64,000 bases of DNA, from positions 620,001 to 684,000 of the forward strand of contig NZ_CP049744.1 of NCBI RefSeq assembly GCF_000760935.2, written 5' to 3'. Under the pieces are notes generated by a model. That model was not told the origin of the DNA and made no database searches. It worked only from the letters and a program-made list of their open reading frames with translations. This document shows, piece by piece, positions 19,222 through 28,024 of this stretch; position 1 is the first letter of the stretch; each line of letters begins with the position of its first letter. Position numbers and translations under genes: made by a program. This stretch comes from Rhodococcoides fascians A25f (GTDB lineage: Bacteria; Actinomycetota; Actinomycetes; Mycobacteriales; Mycobacteriaceae).

Positions 19222-19252
19222 ATTGGATAGGCCACTGGCCCAGTAATCCAAT
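19222..19252. promoter_or_regulatory. Inverted repeat upstream of the CoA transferase gene
   Basis: ATTGGAT and ATCCAAT form a 7-bp dyad spaced by 17 bases, enclosing GGCCACTGGCC. It is 48 bases upstream of the CoA transferase start and shares words with the gntR-matC intergenic region, so it may be a second GntR site. Confidence 0.4.
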
Positions 19253-19300
19253 CCTCCCGTATTCAGCCCCCACCTCGCTTCGACGCAAAGGATCACTTCG

Positions 19301-20500
19301 ATGCCCCTCAACACGACAGGCAGAACCGGACCGCTCGAAGGAACCGTGGTGGTCGATCTGACCCGCGCTCTGGCCGGCCCACACGCGGCGATGATGCTCG
19401 GCGACCTCGGCGCCGACATCATCAAGGTCGAGACTCCGAAGGGCGGCGACGACACCCGAGTCTGGGGTCCCCCCTTCGTCACTCCGCGTGACGCCGAGCG
19501 CGAGTCGACGTACTTCCTCTCGGCCAACCGCAACAAGCGGTCCATCGCCCTCGACCTGAAGACCGACGATGGCCGAGAAGCGTTGGAGCACATGATCGAA
19601 CGAGCGGACGTCCTGCTCGAGAACTTTCGCACCGGCGTTCTCGACCGGCTCGGCTTCTCGCCCGAGCGGATCGCCGAGATCAACCCGCGCACAGTGGTGC
19701 TGTCGATCAGTGGGTTCGGCCACGACGGCCCCGAGGGCGGCCGATCCGGATACGACCAGATCGCGCAGGGTGAGGCGGGGCTGATGTCCTTCACCGGCTC
19801 GAGCCCGGACGACGTCCAGCGGGTCGGCGTTCCCATCGCAGATCTCCTGGCCGGAATGTACGGAGCCTTCGGAGTTCTCGCGGCTCTGCGCGAGCGGGAC
19901 CGCACCGGCCGCGGCAAGGTGGTTCGCACCTCGTTGCTCGCCAGCGTCGTCGGAGTGCACGCCTTCCAGGGCACCAAGTGGACGGTCGCCGGCGAGATCG
20001 GCAAGGCTCAGGGCAACCACCATCCGTCGATCTGCCCGTACGGCCTGTTTCCGACCTCCGATGGTGCCGTGCAGATCTCGGTGGGCAGCGAGGGACTGTG
20101 GCACCGGTTCTGCGAGGGCTTCGGTATCGACCCCGACCTCGAAGGCATGGCCACCAACCCGCAGCGGGTCGACAGTCGCGACGACGTCATCGAGCTCGTC
20201 TCCAAGATCTTCCGCACCTACGAGACCGAGCCGCTGCTGACTCTCCTCGACGAGATCGGTGTTCCCGCAGGCAAAGTGCGGAACATCCAGGAAGTGTACG
20301 AGTGGGAGCAGACCAAATCTCAAGGTCTGCTGGTCGACGTCGAGCATGCGACGCTCGGCAAGGTCACTCTTCCCGGGCCGCCGCTGCGCTTCTTCGAGTC
20401 CGACGGCACCGAGGTCACCGAAACCAACCACCTGGCACCGCCGGTACTCGGTGCCGACGACCAACTCGTCCGCGACTGGCTGAAAGAGGCGACACGATGA
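19301..20500 (+). CDS. Family III CoA transferase (CaiB/BaiF)
   Basis: A 399-residue family III CoA transferase. The N-terminus GTVVVDLTRALAGPHAAMML with DLGADIIKVETP is the family hallmark. GVPIADLLAGMYGAFGV near residues 178-194 carries the catalytic Asp that forms the acyl anhydride. These enzymes move CoA between two carboxylic acids. Next to a dicarboxylate carrier, it may replace the ATP-dependent malonyl-CoA synthetase MatB in making a dicarboxyl-CoA. This is inferred from context. It overlaps the carboxyltransferase gene by 4 bases (ATGA). Confidence 0.85.
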   Translation: MPLNTTGRTGPLEGTVVVDLTRALAGPHAAMMLGDLGADIIKVETPKGGDDTRVWGPPFVTPRDAERESTYFLSANRNKRSIALDLKTDDGREALEHMIERADVLLENFRTGVLDRLGFSPERIAEINPRTVVLSISGFGHDGPEGGRSGYDQIAQGEAGLMSFTGSSPDDVQRVGVPIADLLAGMYGAFGVLAALRERDRTGRGKVVRTSLLASVVGVHAFQGTKWTVAGEIGKAQGNHHPSICPYGLFPTSDGAVQISVGSEGLWHRFCEGFGIDPDLEGMATNPQRVDSRDDVIELVSKIFRTYETEPLLTLLDEIGVPAGKVRNIQEVYEWEQTKSQGLLVDVEHATLGKVTLPGPPLRFFESDGTEVTETNHLAPPVLGADDQLVRDWLKEATR

Positions 20501-22002
20501 CCAGAATGACCGCCCTCGAACTGCTCGATCTGGTGATCGATGCCGACAGTTTCGATTCCTGGGATACCCCGACCGCCGATTACGTCGTCGACGACGAGTA
20601 CGCGAGCGAACTCGCCGCGGCCCGTGAGAAGACCGGATTGGACGAGTCCGTACTCACCGGCTCCGCCACCATCCGCGGCCGCAAGGTGGCCATTCTGCTC
20701 GGGGAGTTCGCCTTCCTGGCCGGCTCGATCGGTGTTGCGGCGGGCGAGCGGCTGGTCAACGCGGTGCACCGGTCGACCGACGAGCGCCTGCCGCTGCTGG
20801 CGCTGCCGACCTCAGGCGGAACCCGCATGCAGGAGGGCACCGTCGCGTTCCTGCAAATGGTCAAGATCACCGCGGCGATCACCGCGCACAAGGCGGCGAA
20901 TCTGCCGTACATCGTGTACCTGCGGCACCCCACCACCGGTGGCGTCTTCGCATCCTGGGGTTCGCTCGGGCACGTCACCGTCGCCGAGCCCGGTGCCCTC
21001 GTCGGCTTCCTCGGGCCCCGCGTCTACGAGGCGCTGTACGACGCGAAGTTCCCCACCGGTGTGCAGACGTCGGAGAATCTTCAGGCGCACGGACTCATCG
21101 ACGCCATCCGGCCACCCGAGCAGCTCGGCGAGATCGTCGACCGCGCGTTGCGGATCATGACCGACATCCCGTCGTACCGCCCGCGCAGCGTCGAAGCGCT
21201 GGAGTGGAAGATCGAGGACGTGCCCGCGTGGACGTCGATCCTGGCTTCCCGCAGGAGCGACCGCCCCGGTGTACGCGAACTGCTGTTCAGCACCGCGGCA
21301 GATGTGTTGCCGCTCAACGGTACCGGTCAGGGTGAGTCGGACCCGGGTCTGATTCTCGCGCTCGTCCGGTTCGGCGACATGCCGTGTGTTCTCCTCGGGC
21401 AGGACCGACGGGGTCAGACGACCAAGACTCCGCTCGGTCCCGCGGCTCTCCGCGAGGCTCGACGCGGAATGCGTCTGGCACAGGATCTGAAGCTGCCGCT
21501 CGTCACTGTCATCGATACCGCTGGTGCCGCGCTGTCGAAGGAGGCCGAGGAGGGTGGCCTGGCGGGAGAGATCGCCCGCTGCATCGCCGATATGGTCGAC
21601 CTCGAAACGCCCACGCTGTCATTGCTTTTGGGTCAGGGAACCGGCGGAGGCGCACTCGCGCTGGTGCCGGCGGACCGTGTTCTGGCAGCCCAGCACGCAT
21701 GGCTGTCGCCGCTGCCGCCCGAGGGTGCGTCGGCCATCGTGCATCGGGACACTGCTCATGCGGCCGAGATGGCCACCAAGCAGGGAGTCCGTTCGCTCGA
21801 TCTCTTCCGGGCCGGCGTCGTCGACATCATCATTCCCGAATTGACCGACGCGGCAGACGAATCGCAGCAGTTCTGTGACCGGGTGGGTGCCGTTCTGCAC
21901 CGTGAGCTCGCCGACCTGATCGCTCAGGATCCGTCGATGCGCATGATCGCCCGGGAAAAGCGCTTCAATCGAATCGGTTTCGCGGCTACTGCCTCAGCCT
22001 GA
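20497..22002 (+). CDS. accD3: AccD3-like fused carboxyltransferase (crotonase fold, alpha and beta halves)
   Basis: A 501-residue carboxyltransferase with no N-terminal zinc finger. The first half has LLALPTSGGTRMQEGTVAF and VYLRHPTTGGVFASWGSLGH, and LVGFLGPRVYEALY. The second half has PLVTVIDTAGAALS, LLLGQGTGGGALALVPADR and PLPPEGASAIVHRD. Both halves form oxyanion holes like AccD and AccA. From memory it is close in length and pattern to mycobacterial AccD3, whose physiological reaction is unclear. No biotin carboxylase or biotin carrier gene is nearby. With the CoA transferase and MatC-like carrier it could act as a biotin-independent decarboxylase of malonyl-CoA, as MdcD/MdcE do; this is a hypothesis. 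Confidence 0.8.
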   Translation: MTRMTALELLDLVIDADSFDSWDTPTADYVVDDEYASELAAAREKTGLDESVLTGSATIRGRKVAILLGEFAFLAGSIGVAAGERLVNAVHRSTDERLPLLALPTSGGTRMQEGTVAFLQMVKITAAITAHKAANLPYIVYLRHPTTGGVFASWGSLGHVTVAEPGALVGFLGPRVYEALYDAKFPTGVQTSENLQAHGLIDAIRPPEQLGEIVDRALRIMTDIPSYRPRSVEALEWKIEDVPAWTSILASRRSDRPGVRELLFSTAADVLPLNGTGQGESDPGLILALVRFGDMPCVLLGQDRRGQTTKTPLGPAALREARRGMRLAQDLKLPLVTVIDTAGAALSKEAEEGGLAGEIARCIADMVDLETPTLSLLLGQGTGGGALALVPADRVLAAQHAWLSPLPPEGASAIVHRDTAHAAEMATKQGVRSLDLFRAGVVDIIIPELTDAADESQQFCDRVGAVLHRELADLIAQDPSMRMIAREKRFNRIGFAATASA

Positions 22003-22044
22003 AAACCCGCCCGGACCGACCACCCTCCACGAAACGAGACAACC

Positions 22045-23187
22045 ATGACCGCCACGATCGCGGATTCGAACTCGACAGTCCCCGAGGATTTCGTCTCCGG
22101 TCTCGAAGGTGTCGTCGCGTTCACCTCCGACATCGCCGAACCCGACAAGGACGGCGGCGCACTGCGCTACCGCGGCGTCGACATCGAAGAACTCGTCGCA
22201 CAGAACGTCACCTTCGGCGACGTCTGGGCCCTGCTCGTCGACGGCGCATTCGGCCGCGGCCTCCCACCGGCCGAACCCTTCCCCCTCCCCATCCACACCG
22301 GCGACGTCCGCGTCGACGTCCAAGCCGGCCTGGCGATGCTCGCCCCCATCTGGGGCTACCAACCCCTGCTCGACATCGACGACACCACCGCCCGCGACAA
22401 CCTCGCCCGCGCCTCGGTGATGGCCCTGTCCTACGTCGCCCAATCCGCCCGCGGCATCTACCAACCCGCCGTCCCCCAGACCCGCATCGACCAGGCCGCC
22501 ACCGTCACCGAACGCTTCATGGTCCGCTGGAAAGGCGAACCCGACCCCGCACACGTCGCCGCCATCGACGCCTACTGGGTCTCGGCCGCCGAACACGGCA
22601 TGAACGCCTCCACCTTCACCGCCCGCGTCATCGCCTCCACCGGAGCCGACGTCGCCGCCTGCCTGTCCGGTGCCATCGGCGCCATGTCCGGACCCCTGCA
22701 CGGCGGCGCCCCCGCCCGCGTACTACCGATGATCGAACAAGTCGAGAGGACCGGCGACGCCCGCGCCCTGATCACCGGCATCCTCGACCGCAAGGAAAAG
22801 CTCATGGGCTTCGGGCACCGCGTCTACCGCGCCGAAGACCCCCGCGCCCGCGTCCTACGCGCCACCGCGAAAAGGTTGAACGCACCCCGCTACGAGGTCG
22901 CTGCTGCGCTCGAGCAGGCCGCGTTGACCGAACTGCGTGAACGCCGCCCCGACCGCGCCATCGAAACCAACGTCGAATTCTGGGCCGCGGTGATCCTCGA
23001 CTTCGCCGAAGTCCCCGCCCACATGATGCCCGCGATGTTCACCTGCGGACGCACCGCAGGCTGGTGCGCGCACATCCTCGAGCAGAAGCGCCTGGGCAAG
23101 CTCGTCCGCCCGGCTGCCCTGTACACCGGCCCCGAACCCCGCACCCCCGAGTCCGTCGACGGCTGGGTGGCGCGAACCCCATCCTGA
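22045..23187 (+). CDS. citA: Citrate synthase, CitA-type (citrate synthase 2)
   Basis: A 380-residue citrate synthase family protein. GPLHGGAP and MGFGHRVYR carry the two active-site His. IETNVEFWAAVIL has Glu where the catalytic Asp is usual, as I recall for the mycobacterial CitA branch. It condenses acetyl-CoA with oxaloacetate; a 2-methylcitrate role is less likely without prp genes nearby. It starts 42 bases after accD3 and may be cotranscribed, supplying a sink for acetyl-CoA. Codon use is markedly C-ending (for example runs of GCC, CGC, ACC, GAC), stronger than its neighbours, which suggests high expression. Confidence 0.85.
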   Translation: MTATIADSNSTVPEDFVSGLEGVVAFTSDIAEPDKDGGALRYRGVDIEELVAQNVTFGDVWALLVDGAFGRGLPPAEPFPLPIHTGDVRVDVQAGLAMLAPIWGYQPLLDIDDTTARDNLARASVMALSYVAQSARGIYQPAVPQTRIDQAATVTERFMVRWKGEPDPAHVAAIDAYWVSAAEHGMNASTFTARVIASTGADVAACLSGAIGAMSGPLHGGAPARVLPMIEQVERTGDARALITGILDRKEKLMGFGHRVYRAEDPRARVLRATAKRLNAPRYEVAAALEQAALTELRERRPDRAIETNVEFWAAVILDFAEVPAHMMPAMFTCGRTAGWCAHILEQKRLGKLVRPAALYTGPEPRTPESVDGWVARTPS

Positions 23188-23223
23188 GCGGGGAGGTCGT
23201 GGAGTGGCGCTATCGTCGTGCTG

Positions 23224-23976
23224 ATGGCTGGGAACGTGCGGGATCCCGGGGCCTCGGTGGCCTCGCGGCTGCTGGCTGTGCTGTCGGTGTTCGACGAACA
23301 TGCCCCTGCGTTGACGTTGACCGAATTGGCCGATGGCGCAAACCTTCCCATCGCCACGACCCACCGCCTGGTGCGTGAACTGGTCGACTGGGGAGCGCTC
23401 GTGCGCTCGGACGACGGTCGGTACGTAGTGGGGCGTCGACTGTGGAAGCTCGGATTGTTGGCACCGGATCAGTCCGATCTGCGCGAGATCGCGTCGCCGT
23501 TTCTGCACGACATCTACGGTGCGACTCTCGCGACGGTGCACCTGGCCATTCGGGACGGCGACGAGGTGTTGTACCTCGACAGGTTGGCAGGCCACGCGTC
23601 GGTGCCTGCCATCAGTCGGGTGGGTGCGCGATTGCCGTTGCACTCGACCGGGGTGGGCAAAGTGCTGTTGGCGTACGCGCCGAGGGAGGTACACGATCAC
23701 GTGCTTCGAAACCTGACTCGCATCACCCCGTTCACGGTCACTCGACCGGCGCAGTTGGAGAACGAACTACGCCGGGTCCATCGCGAGGGATACGCGCAGA
23801 CGGTCGAGGAGATGACCCTCGGGGCATGCTCTGTGGCCGTTCCGATTCGCGACGGCGAGAACGTGGTCGCCTCGCTGGGGCTCGTGGTTCCGAGTATCGG
23901 GCGTGATCGCGTCAGACTGGTTGCGGCGCTACAGGTTGCGGCCCAGGGAATCGGCCGCAGTCTGAGAACTGGGTAG
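23224..23976 (+). CDS. IclR family regulator, probable PobR
   Basis: A 250-residue IclR protein. The winged helix (residues 8-70) is SVASRLLAVLSVFDEHAPAL then LTELADGANLPIATTHRLV. The C-terminal effector domain holds LPLHSTGVGKVLLAY and GACSVAVPIRDGENVVASLGLVVP. The ATG at 23224 lies 7 bases after TATCGT and fits a leaderless start; a GTG two codons earlier is possible. It is followed by pobA with a clear dyad between them, so it is likely the 4-hydroxybenzoate-responsive regulator of pobA. Confidence 0.85.
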   Translation: MAGNVRDPGASVASRLLAVLSVFDEHAPALTLTELADGANLPIATTHRLVRELVDWGALVRSDDGRYVVGRRLWKLGLLAPDQSDLREIASPFLHDIYGATLATVHLAIRDGDEVLYLDRLAGHASVPAISRVGARLPLHSTGVGKVLLAYAPREVHDHVLRNLTRITPFTVTRPAQLENELRRVHREGYAQTVEEMTLGACSVAVPIRDGENVVASLGLVVPSIGRDRVRLVAALQVAAQGIGRSLRTG

Positions 23977-23980
23977 TCTT

Positions 23981-23997
23981 CTTCCACTCAGTGGAAG
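23981..23997. promoter_or_regulatory. Candidate IclR/PobR operator
   Basis: CTTCCAC-TCA-GTGGAAG is a perfect 7-bp inverted repeat with a 3-base spacer, 4 bases after the iclR stop and 43 bases before the pobA start. Its size and position match an IclR-family activator site. Confidence 0.6.
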
Positions 23998-24040
23998 CTC
24001 TGGCTTGTAGAGACGTGGATCACCGAGGTGTACTCGACTC

Positions 24041-25216
24041 ATGCGTACACAGGTTGCCATCATCGGTGCAGGGCCCGCGGGTCTGCTGCTGTCCCACCTG
24101 CTCGGCGAGCAGGGGATCGACTCCATCGTGATCGAGTCGCGTACTCAGGACTACGTGCTCGCCCGGATCCGAGCCGGAATTCTCGAGCATTCGACGGTCC
24201 AGTTGCTCGACGAACATGGACTCGGGGAGCGCCTGCACCGCGAGGGCCACGAGCATCGCGGTATCTATCTGCAGTGGCCGGAAGAGCGGCACCACATCGA
24301 CTTTCGTGATCTGGTGGACCGAAGCGTGTGGGTCTACGGGCAGACCGAGGTCACGAAGGATCTCGTGGCGGCACGCGAGAAGGCCGGCCAGCAGATCTAC
24401 TACGACGTCTCCGATACCGCGCTGCACGACGTCGAATCCGACAACCCCTACGTCACTTTCACGGACGCGTCGGGCAACGCGATGCGGATCGACGCGGACG
24501 TCATCGCCGGATGCGACGGCTCCTTCGGGCCGAGTCGTGCTGCCATGCCCGATGCTGTCCGCAACACGTGGGAACGGGTGTACCCGTACTCCTGGCTCGG
24601 AGTTCTCGCCGACGTCGCGCCGTCGACGGACGAGTTGATCTACGCCTGGCATCAGGACGGCTTCGCCATGCACTCGATGCGATCGTCGACGGTCAGTCGG
24701 TTGTATCTGCAGGTGCCGAACGGGACCGATATCGACACCTGGTCCGACGATCGAATCTGGGATGCGTTGGCAGACAGGCTCGGACACGGTCAGAACGGGT
24801 GGACGCTGAACCCGGGACCGATCACCGAGAAGAGCGTGCTGCCGATGCGCAGTTACGTGCAGACACCGATGCGACACGGCAATCTGTTTCTGGCAGGCGA
24901 CGCAGCGCATATCGTGCCGCCCACGGGTGCAAAGGGTCTGAACCTTGCGGTTGCCGATGTGGCTCTACTGGCACCGGCCCTGGCCCAGATGCTGCGGGGG
25001 AAGGGGACCGAGAGTGCTGACACGTACAGCGACACGGCACTTCGACGCGTCTGGCGTTGCACGCACTTCTCGTGGTGGATGACGACGATGCTGCACACGG
25101 GCGACGACCCGTTCGATGCGCAGTTGCAGCTCTCGCAGCTGAAGTGGGTGGCTTCCAGCGAAGCGGGCGCCATGGGACTGGCGGAGAACTACGCCGGTTT
25201 GCCGATCGGGTTCTGA
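24041..25216 (+). CDS. pobA: 4-hydroxybenzoate 3-monooxygenase
   Basis: A 391-residue class A flavoprotein monooxygenase close to PobA in length (about 394). It has VAIIGAGPAGLLLSHLLG (FAD Rossmann motif), then RIRAGILEHSTVQLLDEHG, the family-specific AGCDGSFGPSR (DG motif) and LFLAGDAAHIVPPTGAKGLNLA (GD motif). It converts 4-hydroxybenzoate to protocatechuate with NAD(P)H and oxygen. The adjacent IclR regulator fits. Ring-cleavage (pca) genes are not in the window. Confidence 0.93.
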   Translation: MRTQVAIIGAGPAGLLLSHLLGEQGIDSIVIESRTQDYVLARIRAGILEHSTVQLLDEHGLGERLHREGHEHRGIYLQWPEERHHIDFRDLVDRSVWVYGQTEVTKDLVAAREKAGQQIYYDVSDTALHDVESDNPYVTFTDASGNAMRIDADVIAGCDGSFGPSRAAMPDAVRNTWERVYPYSWLGVLADVAPSTDELIYAWHQDGFAMHSMRSSTVSRLYLQVPNGTDIDTWSDDRIWDALADRLGHGQNGWTLNPGPITEKSVLPMRSYVQTPMRHGNLFLAGDAAHIVPPTGAKGLNLAVADVALLAPALAQMLRGKGTESADTYSDTALRRVWRCTHFSWWMTTMLHTGDDPFDAQLQLSQLKWVASSEAGAMGLAENYAGLPIGF

Positions 25217-25293
25217 CCCCTCGGCGGCCACCGCGGCGTCGACACCGTCGTTCGTTACCCTTGAAGGACAGCGAGAGAACAGGGTAATTCACA

Positions 25294-26496
25294 GTGTCTG
25301 ATATCGACGCCGCCTCGGCGCGCACGGCCGTGGCGGTGCGGGCGACCTATATCGCGTTCATCGGGGCCGGCTTCGCCTTCGCCAGTTGGGCTTCTCGGAT
25401 CCCGCAGGTGCGCGATCGCCTCGAACTCACCTCGTCTCAACTCGGAATCGTGTTGCTCGCCATCGCAGTCGGATCCCTGCTCGCGCTGCCGATGTCCGGA
25501 ATCATCATCAACCGCTTCGGGTCTCGGCTCACGGTCACCGTCATGTCCCTCGTTCTCGCGGCCGGTCTGACGATCATCGCCACCGGCTATCTCGTGGGTG
25601 TAGTGCCGTTGCTCATCGGACTGTTCGTGCTCGGATTCGCCAACGGTGCATGGGATGTCGCCATGAACGTCCACGGTGCGGTGGCCGAACGTCGGCTCGG
25701 GCGCTCGATCATGCCGCGGTTCCACGCGGGTTTCAGCGCCGGCACTGTGGTGGGAGCCCTGATCGGCACTGCGATGGTGGCGCTGAACATCTCGGTCACG
25801 GTGCATCTGCTGACGGTCGCAGCCGTGATCGCCTGCACCATTCCGTGGGGAGTGCGCAGCTTCCTGAACGAATCCGATGCCGAACCCGAACAGCCGGCGG
25901 CCGACGCCTCGCGGCCGCACGCCCTCGCGCGGTGGAAGGAACCGCGCACCCTGCTGATCGGCGTCGTTGCCTTGTCGTTCGCGTTTGCCGAGGGCAGCGG
26001 AAACGATTGGCTCAACATCGCATTGATCGACGGATACGACGCGTCGGCCGTGGCTGGAACCCTCGCCTTCACCACGTTTCTGGTGGCTATGACCGCTGTG
26101 CGGTGGTTCGGTAACGGATTGCTCGATCGCTACGGTCGAGTCGTCGTACTCCGAGGATTGGCAGCCGTCTCGGTGGTCGGAGTGCTGTTGTTCGTGCTCA
26201 GTCCGGTTGTGCCGCTGGCGTTTCTGGGCGCATTCCTGTGGGGATCGGGCGTCTCGCTCGGGTTCCCCGTTGCCATGAGCGCAGCCGCCGACGAGCCCGC
26301 TGCCGCAGCCGCACGCGTGAGTGTGGTGGCCTCCATCGGATACTTCGCCTTCCTGGGCGGCCCGCCCCTGATCGGTTTCCTCGGCGGTCATGGTGATGTG
26401 CTCCACGCGTTGCTCGTCGTTGCGGGTCTTCTCGCATGTTCGCTGCTCGTGATGGGAGCGCTGCGACCTCTTCCGGGGTCGAATTCCCGACACTGA
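25294..26496 (+). CDS. MFS transporter (YbjJ-like)
   Basis: A 400-residue membrane protein with 12 hydrophobic segments. It starts at GTG. FASWASRIPQVRDRLELTSSQ after the first segment and the GAWDVAMNVHGAVAERRLGR segment are typical of YbjJ/FucP-like MFS proteins, with FHAGFSAGTVVGALIG following. The substrate is unknown. It stands between pobA and an amidase gene with 77 bases upstream, and is probably its own unit or joined to the amidase. Confidence 0.8.
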   Translation: MSDIDAASARTAVAVRATYIAFIGAGFAFASWASRIPQVRDRLELTSSQLGIVLLAIAVGSLLALPMSGIIINRFGSRLTVTVMSLVLAAGLTIIATGYLVGVVPLLIGLFVLGFANGAWDVAMNVHGAVAERRLGRSIMPRFHAGFSAGTVVGALIGTAMVALNISVTVHLLTVAAVIACTIPWGVRSFLNESDAEPEQPAADASRPHALARWKEPRTLLIGVVALSFAFAEGSGNDWLNIALIDGYDASAVAGTLAFTTFLVAMTAVRWFGNGLLDRYGRVVVLRGLAAVSVVGVLLFVLSPVVPLAFLGAFLWGSGVSLGFPVAMSAAADEPAAAAARVSVVASIGYFAFLGGPPLIGFLGGHGDVLHALLVVAGLLACSLLVMGALRPLPGSNSRH

Positions 26497-26539
26497 ATTC
26501 GCAGTCGTGGCGCAGGTGTTCTCGGTTACTGTGGCCGGT

Positions 26540-28024
26540 ATGCGTATCGACGAGTATCGGAAGCACGACGGGCTCGGGCTGGCAGAGCTGGTGGCCAACG
26601 GCGAGGTCACGCCCCGTGAGCTACTCGATTGTGCATCGGCGCAAGCGAAGTCGGTGAACCCGGCTCTCAACGCGATCGTACGTCCGATGCGGGAGCAAGC
26701 CGACGAGCAGCTTACCGGAACGCTCGAAGGCCCGTTCGCAGGAGTGCCGTTTCTGATCAAGGATCTCTCGCAGGACTACGCCGGGCTGCCTACTGCGAGT
26801 GGTTCCCGTTCGTTGACGGACCTGCCGATGCCCGAACATTCCACGGTGGTGCAGCGCTGGCTCGATGCCGGCCTCGTCATCTTCGGAAAGACGAACACCC
26901 CGGAGTTCGGTGCCAAGGGGATCACCGAGCCGACGGTGTTCGGCCCCACTCGGAACCCGTGGGACCACAGCAGAACTCCCGGTGGTTCCTCGGGTGGATC
27001 CGCTGCGGCGGTCGCGGCCGGATTCGTCCCGGTGGCGGGAGCGAACGACGGCGGCGGTTCGATTCGCATTCCTGCGGCGTGCTGCGGACTGGTCGGACTC
27101 AAGCCGGGCCGCGGACTGGTGCCGTCGGGCCCCACGTTCGGTGAGGCGATGCACGGGGCAGCGGTACAGGGTGTGGTCTCGCGGTCGGTACGAGACACGG
27201 CAGCGATGCTCGACGTACTGGCGGGCGGCGAGGCGACCTCCGGCTACTCGCCTGCCCGGCCGGATGGCACCTTTCTGTCTCGAACGGGCAAGGACCCCAA
27301 GCCTTTACGCATCGGAATGTATGCGGCCACGTCGGTGAATCCAGCGCCGGACGCGCAGGCTGTCGCCGCGATGGAACAGGCGGCGAAGATTGCGACCGAC
27401 CTCGGCCACACCGTCGAACTTCTCGATGCCTCGCCGTACGACGACACGAGCCTCAATCGCGAATTTCTGCTGGCCTGGTTCACCTACATGGCCTGGGAGA
27501 TGGACGAAGTCAAGCGCAGAACCGGTTGCGGCGACGACAAATTCGAGCGTGATACCCGAATCATGGCCGCGCTGGGCAGATCCGCCAGCGGTGTCGACTA
27601 CCTCGAGGCGGTGGAAGGCCGGCACAAGCATGTGCGCGCGCTGGCAACGTACTTCGAGACGTACGATCTGCTGCTGACGCCCACCCTTGCCGAGCTACCC
27701 CCGAAGATCGGCGCGTTCGAGCTCGCGAAGCCGCTGCAGCTGGCGTCGGAGTTGTTGTTGCGCAGTAGAACTGCTGGGGTCCTGCGATACACGGGCATCG
27801 TCGATCAGATGATCGACGACAACATCTCGTGGATTCCGTACACCCAGTTGGCGAACGTCACCGGACGTCCGGCGCTGTCGCTTCCCGTGCATTGGACACC
27901 GGACGGTCTCCCGATGGGCGCGCACTTCACCGCACCTCTGGGGGGAGAAGGGCTGCTCGTCCAACTCGCCGGCCAGATCGAACGAGCAGCACCCTGGACG
28001 CATCGTTACGAGGCCCTCGACTAG
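26540..28024 (+). CDS. Amidase (amidase signature family)
   Basis: A 494-residue amidase. [15 protein letters not shown] carries the catalytic Lys near residue 74. [16 protein letters not shown] and [21 protein letters not shown] carry the cis-Ser and nucleophile Ser of the Ser-cisSer-Lys triad. It hydrolyses an amide to acid and ammonia. The ATG at 26540 is preferred over an upstream GTG because TACTGT (26527-26532) sits 7 bases before it, typical of a leaderless promoter. Its stop overlaps the stop of the opposite-strand gene (CTAG). Substrate unknown. Confidence 0.85.
   Translation: MRIDEYRKHDGLGLAELVANGEVTPRELLDCASAQAKSVNPALNAIVRPMREQADEQLTGTLEGPFAGVPFLIKDLSQDYAGLPTASGSRSLTDLPMPEHSTVVQRWLDAGLVIFGKTNTPEFGAKGITEPTVFGPTRNPWDHSRTPGGSSGGSAAAVAAGFVPVAGANDGGGSIRIPAACCGLVGLKPGRGLVPSGPTFGEAMHGAAVQGVVSRSVRDTAAMLDVLAGGEATSGYSPARPDGTFLSRTGKDPKPLRIGMYAATSVNPAPDAQAVAAMEQAAKIATDLGHTVELLDASPYDDTSLNREFLLAWFTYMAWEMDEVKRRTGCGDDKFERDTRIMAALGRSASGVDYLEAVEGRHKHVRALATYFETYDLLLTPTLAELPPKIGAFELAKPLQLASELLLRSRTAGVLRYTGIVDQMIDDNISWIPYTQLANVTGRPALSLPVHWTPDGLPMGAHFTAPLGGEGLLVQLAGQIERAAPWTHRYEALD

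Noticed and set aside
17685..19235. 516-codon antisense frame over the MatC-like gene
   Set aside because: The translation is dominated by charged residues (Asp, Glu, Arg, His), typical of the antisense of hydrophobic membrane proteins.
22045..23187. 2-methylcitrate synthase
   Set aside because: No prpB or prpD genes lie nearby and the sequence matches what I recall of the CitA branch.
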